Assembly (NCBI RefSeq): GCF_030408555.1
Contig: NZ_CP047048.1
Location: forward strand, 1,984,001 to 2,048,000
DNA: 64,000 bases
Direction: 5' to 3'
Source of the DNA: Corynebacterium aurimucosum
Lineage (GTDB): Bacteria > Actinomycetota > Actinomycetes > Mycobacteriales > Mycobacteriaceae
A program made the position numbers and the translations under genes. Within the stretch, counting starts at the first letter, position 1. Every line of letters starts with the position of its first letter. The notes below the pieces were generated by a model, which searched no databases, was not told the DNA's origin, and worked only from the letters and a program-made list of their open reading frames with translations. This document shows, one piece after another, positions 61,927 to 64,000 of this stretch.

Positions 61927-63996
61927 GTGGTGCGCATGACTACTGCTGCTCGTTTTGGTCGCGCCGCCCTTGCTGCTCTTGTGTTGGGGTTGGCCACTGC
62001 TAGCCCCGCTATGGCTGCGGATTTCGTTCTTGCCGCGCCGGAGGCGGCCTCGCTCACGGATAAGGTAACGGATGAGGCGGGGGTGCTCTCAGATTCGGAA
62101 AAGGCCGAGTTGGAAGACAAGATTAGCACACTGCAGCAGGAGCACCACGTGGTCATTTTCGTGGTCTTTGCCTCCTCGCTGCCGGAGGGCGCGGAGAGCT
62201 ATGCGGACAGCATTGTGAAGTCTAAGGGGCCGAACTCCGCAGCCTATGTGGTGGGCGTGGATGATTCCACCGTGGGCGTGCAGACGGGCAATGACTGGCC
62301 GCGCGGGCGCCTGGATGTGATGTATGAGGCGGCCTACGCCAAGCTTGCCGACGGTCACCAGTTCGGTGCCTCCGCGCTCGCGCTTGTCGACGCTGCCGCG
62401 ACCGGTTCTTCGGGTTCCTCTTCTGGCTCAGCTGGTTCATCCAGCTCTTCTGATTCCGATGGGTCGGGTGGTCTATGGCTGGCTGGCGGCGCAGGTGCCC
62501 TGGCGTTGGCCGGCGGTGGCATCGCGGTGGCAAGCCGGCGCAAGACCAAGAAGGACTCGGCGGCTACGCTGGAGTCCGCGCGCCAGATTGAGCCGAGTAA
62601 TACCGCACAGCTGGACCGCTTGGATGTGGACACCTTGGAGAAGCTGGCACAGGAAGAGCTGGTCTCCACGGATGAATCGATCCGCCGCGGCAAGGAGGAG
62701 CTGGATATTGCGGTGGCCGAGTTCGGCCCCGAGCGCACCCGCCCGTTCACGCGCGCAATGAACCACTCCACGCTGACGTTGCAGAAGGCTTTCCAGCTGC
62801 AGCAGAAGCTTCAGGACAACCTGCCGGAATCGACGGCGGAGCGCCGCCAGATGCTGGTGGAGATCATCTCCTCCTGCGGGCAGGCCGATGATGCGTTGGA
62901 TGAGCAGGCGGCGGACTTTGCCAAGATGCGTGACTTGCTCATTAACGCCGGCTCTAAGCTGGATGAGCTGACTCAGCGCACCGTCGATCTGCGCGGGCGC
63001 CTGCCGCAGGCCCGCACGACTCTGTCCACGCTCAGTGGTTCCTACTCCGAGGAGGTGTTGTCCTCCATTGCGGATAACCCAGAAATGGCGGAGGTCTCGC
63101 TCGACGAGGCCGAGAAGCTGCTTTCGCGCGGCCGGGAACTGCAGTCCCAGCCCGCTGGCCAACAGGGTCCTTTAGTGGGCTATATCCGCGATGCCGAGCA
63201 CGCCTTGGAGGTCTCCGACCGCCTCCTCAATGCCGTTGAGAATGCGGAGAACTCGATCACCGCGGCGCGCGATAACCTGCCGGCGCTCATCGATGAGGTT
63301 GAGGAAGAAATTGCTGAAGCACAGCACCTCGAGCAGCGCGGCAAGGCCCAGGGCTCCCCTGCCGATTGGTCCGCGCTGGAGTCGCTGCTCGTTCAGGCGC
63401 GGGAGGCGCTCAGTGCGGCTCGCCAGCATGGCCAGGCAGACCCGCTGGGTCAGTACACAGCGCTGACGGCTCTCGATAGCAAGCTGGATGAGCAGCTCGA
63501 TACCGTGCGCGAGACCAACGCCACCCGCGAGCGCCAAATCGCGCTTTACCGCCAGCAGATTGCTGCTGCCGAGTCCGCCATCCAGGCAGCTGAAGACCTG
63601 CTGTCCTCGCGGGGTCGCGTGGTGGGCCCCGATGCGCGCGTCGCGCTTGCCGATGCCACCCGCCTCTTCGCCCAAGCCCAGAACTCCGCCTCCAAGGACT
63701 TACGCGCGGCGCTCAACTACTCCCGCGATGCCGCTTCTGCCGCGCAGACCTCGCTCAATCGCGCGAAGGAAGACCTGGAGGCTTACCGCCGCCAGGAGCA
63801 GCGCCGCCAGGCCACCGATGCCGCGGGCAACATCTTGACCGGCATGGTCATCGGCCAGATTCTCGGCGGCGGCAGCTCCCGTGGCGGCGGTTTCGGCGGT
63901 GGTTTCGGCGGCGGCTTCTCCGGTGGTGGCGGTTTCAGCGGAGGCGGCTTCTCGGGCGGCGGCGGAGGCGGCGGCTTCCGCGGCGGCTCCTTCTAG
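61927..63996 (+). CDS. TPM-domain envelope protein with coiled coils and Gly-rich tail
   Basis: A 689-aa membrane protein, complete. Signal peptide (ARFGRAALAALVLGLATASP then AMAADF), TPM domain ~45-160 (VTDEAGVLSDSEKAELEDKI, VVIFVVFASSLPEGAESYAD), Ser-rich linker, one membrane helix (~180-200), then ~430 residues of coiled coil (repeated heptads such as LDKISTL/REALSAARQH), and a Gly-rich end (GGGFGGGFGGGFSGGGG). This is the common actinobacterial TPM (YgcG-like) layout; role unknown, possibly envelope maintenance. Start GTG 61927 (AAGG 4 nt before) or ATG 61936. Confidence 0.85.
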   Translation: MVRMTTAARFGRAALAALVLGLATASPAMAADFVLAAPEAASLTDKVTDEAGVLSDSEKAELEDKISTLQQEHHVVIFVVFASSLPEGAESYADSIVKSKGPNSAAYVVGVDDSTVGVQTGNDWPRGRLDVMYEAAYAKLADGHQFGASALALVDAAATGSSGSSSGSAGSSSSSDSDGSGGLWLAGGAGALALAGGGIAVASRRKTKKDSAATLESARQIEPSNTAQLDRLDVDTLEKLAQEELVSTDESIRRGKEELDIAVAEFGPERTRPFTRAMNHSTLTLQKAFQLQQKLQDNLPESTAERRQMLVEIISSCGQADDALDEQAADFAKMRDLLINAGSKLDELTQRTVDLRGRLPQARTTLSTLSGSYSEEVLSSIADNPEMAEVSLDEAEKLLSRGRELQSQPAGQQGPLVGYIRDAEHALEVSDRLLNAVENAENSITAARDNLPALIDEVEEEIAEAQHLEQRGKAQGSPADWSALESLLVQAREALSAARQHGQADPLGQYTALTALDSKLDEQLDTVRETNATRERQIALYRQQIAAAESAIQAAEDLLSSRGRVVGPDARVALADATRLFAQAQNSASKDLRAALNYSRDAASAAQTSLNRAKEDLEAYRRQEQRRQATDAAGNILTGMVIGQILGGGSSRGGGFGGGFGGGFSGGGGFSGGGFSGGGGGGGFRGGSF

Positions 63997-64000
63997 CCGC

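Noticed and set aside
1..64000. CRISPR array
   Set aside because: No regularly spaced repeats of 25-40 bp; the only tandem repeats are short (5-12 bp units) or collagen-coding triplets.

Overview
The window is a stretch of high-GC actinobacterial chromosome, most likely a Corynebacterium. This rests on the actinobacterial dnaG / dGTPase / YdcF-like / TPM-protein neighbourhood, the DUF1707 protein and frequent GTG/TTG starts; the species cannot be fixed by eye. It carries one complete-looking integrated siphophage of about 46.26 kb.

Left host flank (1-4423): a surface-glycan locus with the end of an ABC-2 permease, its ATPase, and two convergent GT4-type glycosyltransferases, followed by tRNA-Asn (GTT). 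The prophage is integrated in the 3' end of this tRNA. A perfect 31-bp repeat (4394-4424 and 50654-50684) marks attL and attR. The tRNA's presumed original terminator now lies beyond attR, about 46 kb away, and phage DNA just inside attL supplies a substitute hairpin and T-run.

Prophage (4394-50684). The right end holds the rightward lysogeny module: repressor, ImmA/IrrE-type protease, a membrane protein and a tyrosine integrase, plus an HNH endonuclease between integrase and attR. Almost everything else is transcribed leftward. Order from the right: divergent operator region, Cro-like and antirepressor genes, a hairpin-rich noncoding stretch, an excisionase-like gene, many small overlapping genes, recombination and DNA metabolism (exonuclease, RecT, SSB, dUTPase, methyltransferase, replication protein, RusA), more small genes, HNH, PrimPol-like, small and large terminase, portal, MuF-like protein, scaffold, decoration, major capsid, head-tail connectors, major tail protein, frameshifted tail chaperones, tape measure (2106 aa, with an NlpC/P60-like domain), distal tail and receptor-binding genes (collagen-like, carbohydrate-binding-like, glycerophosphodiesterase), then amidase endolysin, holin and small membrane proteins, ending in a terminator near attL.

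Most unusual features: (i) two short tRNA-like minihelices (acceptor plus T arm only, 42-44 nt), one directly after the MuF-like gene and one ending a hairpin-dense noncoding region upstream of the excisionase-like gene; (ii) a 374-aa intein in the large terminase that begins with Pro and has the Trp/Cys/Thr set of class 3 inteins; (iii) a 13-G tract inside a tail gene; (iv) a rightward terminator placed so that an antisense RNA could cover the antirepressor ribosome-binding site; (v) four free-standing HNH endonucleases in addition to the intein endonuclease.

Right host flank (50685-64000): the displaced tRNA terminator, a DUF1707/LiaF-like protein, WecB epimerase, small proteins, DnaG primase lacking most of the usual zinc ligands, a guanyl-specific RNase with its barstar, a large secreted metallophosphoesterase, a dGTPase-like HD hydrolase, a YdcF/DUF218 protein and a TPM-domain envelope protein.
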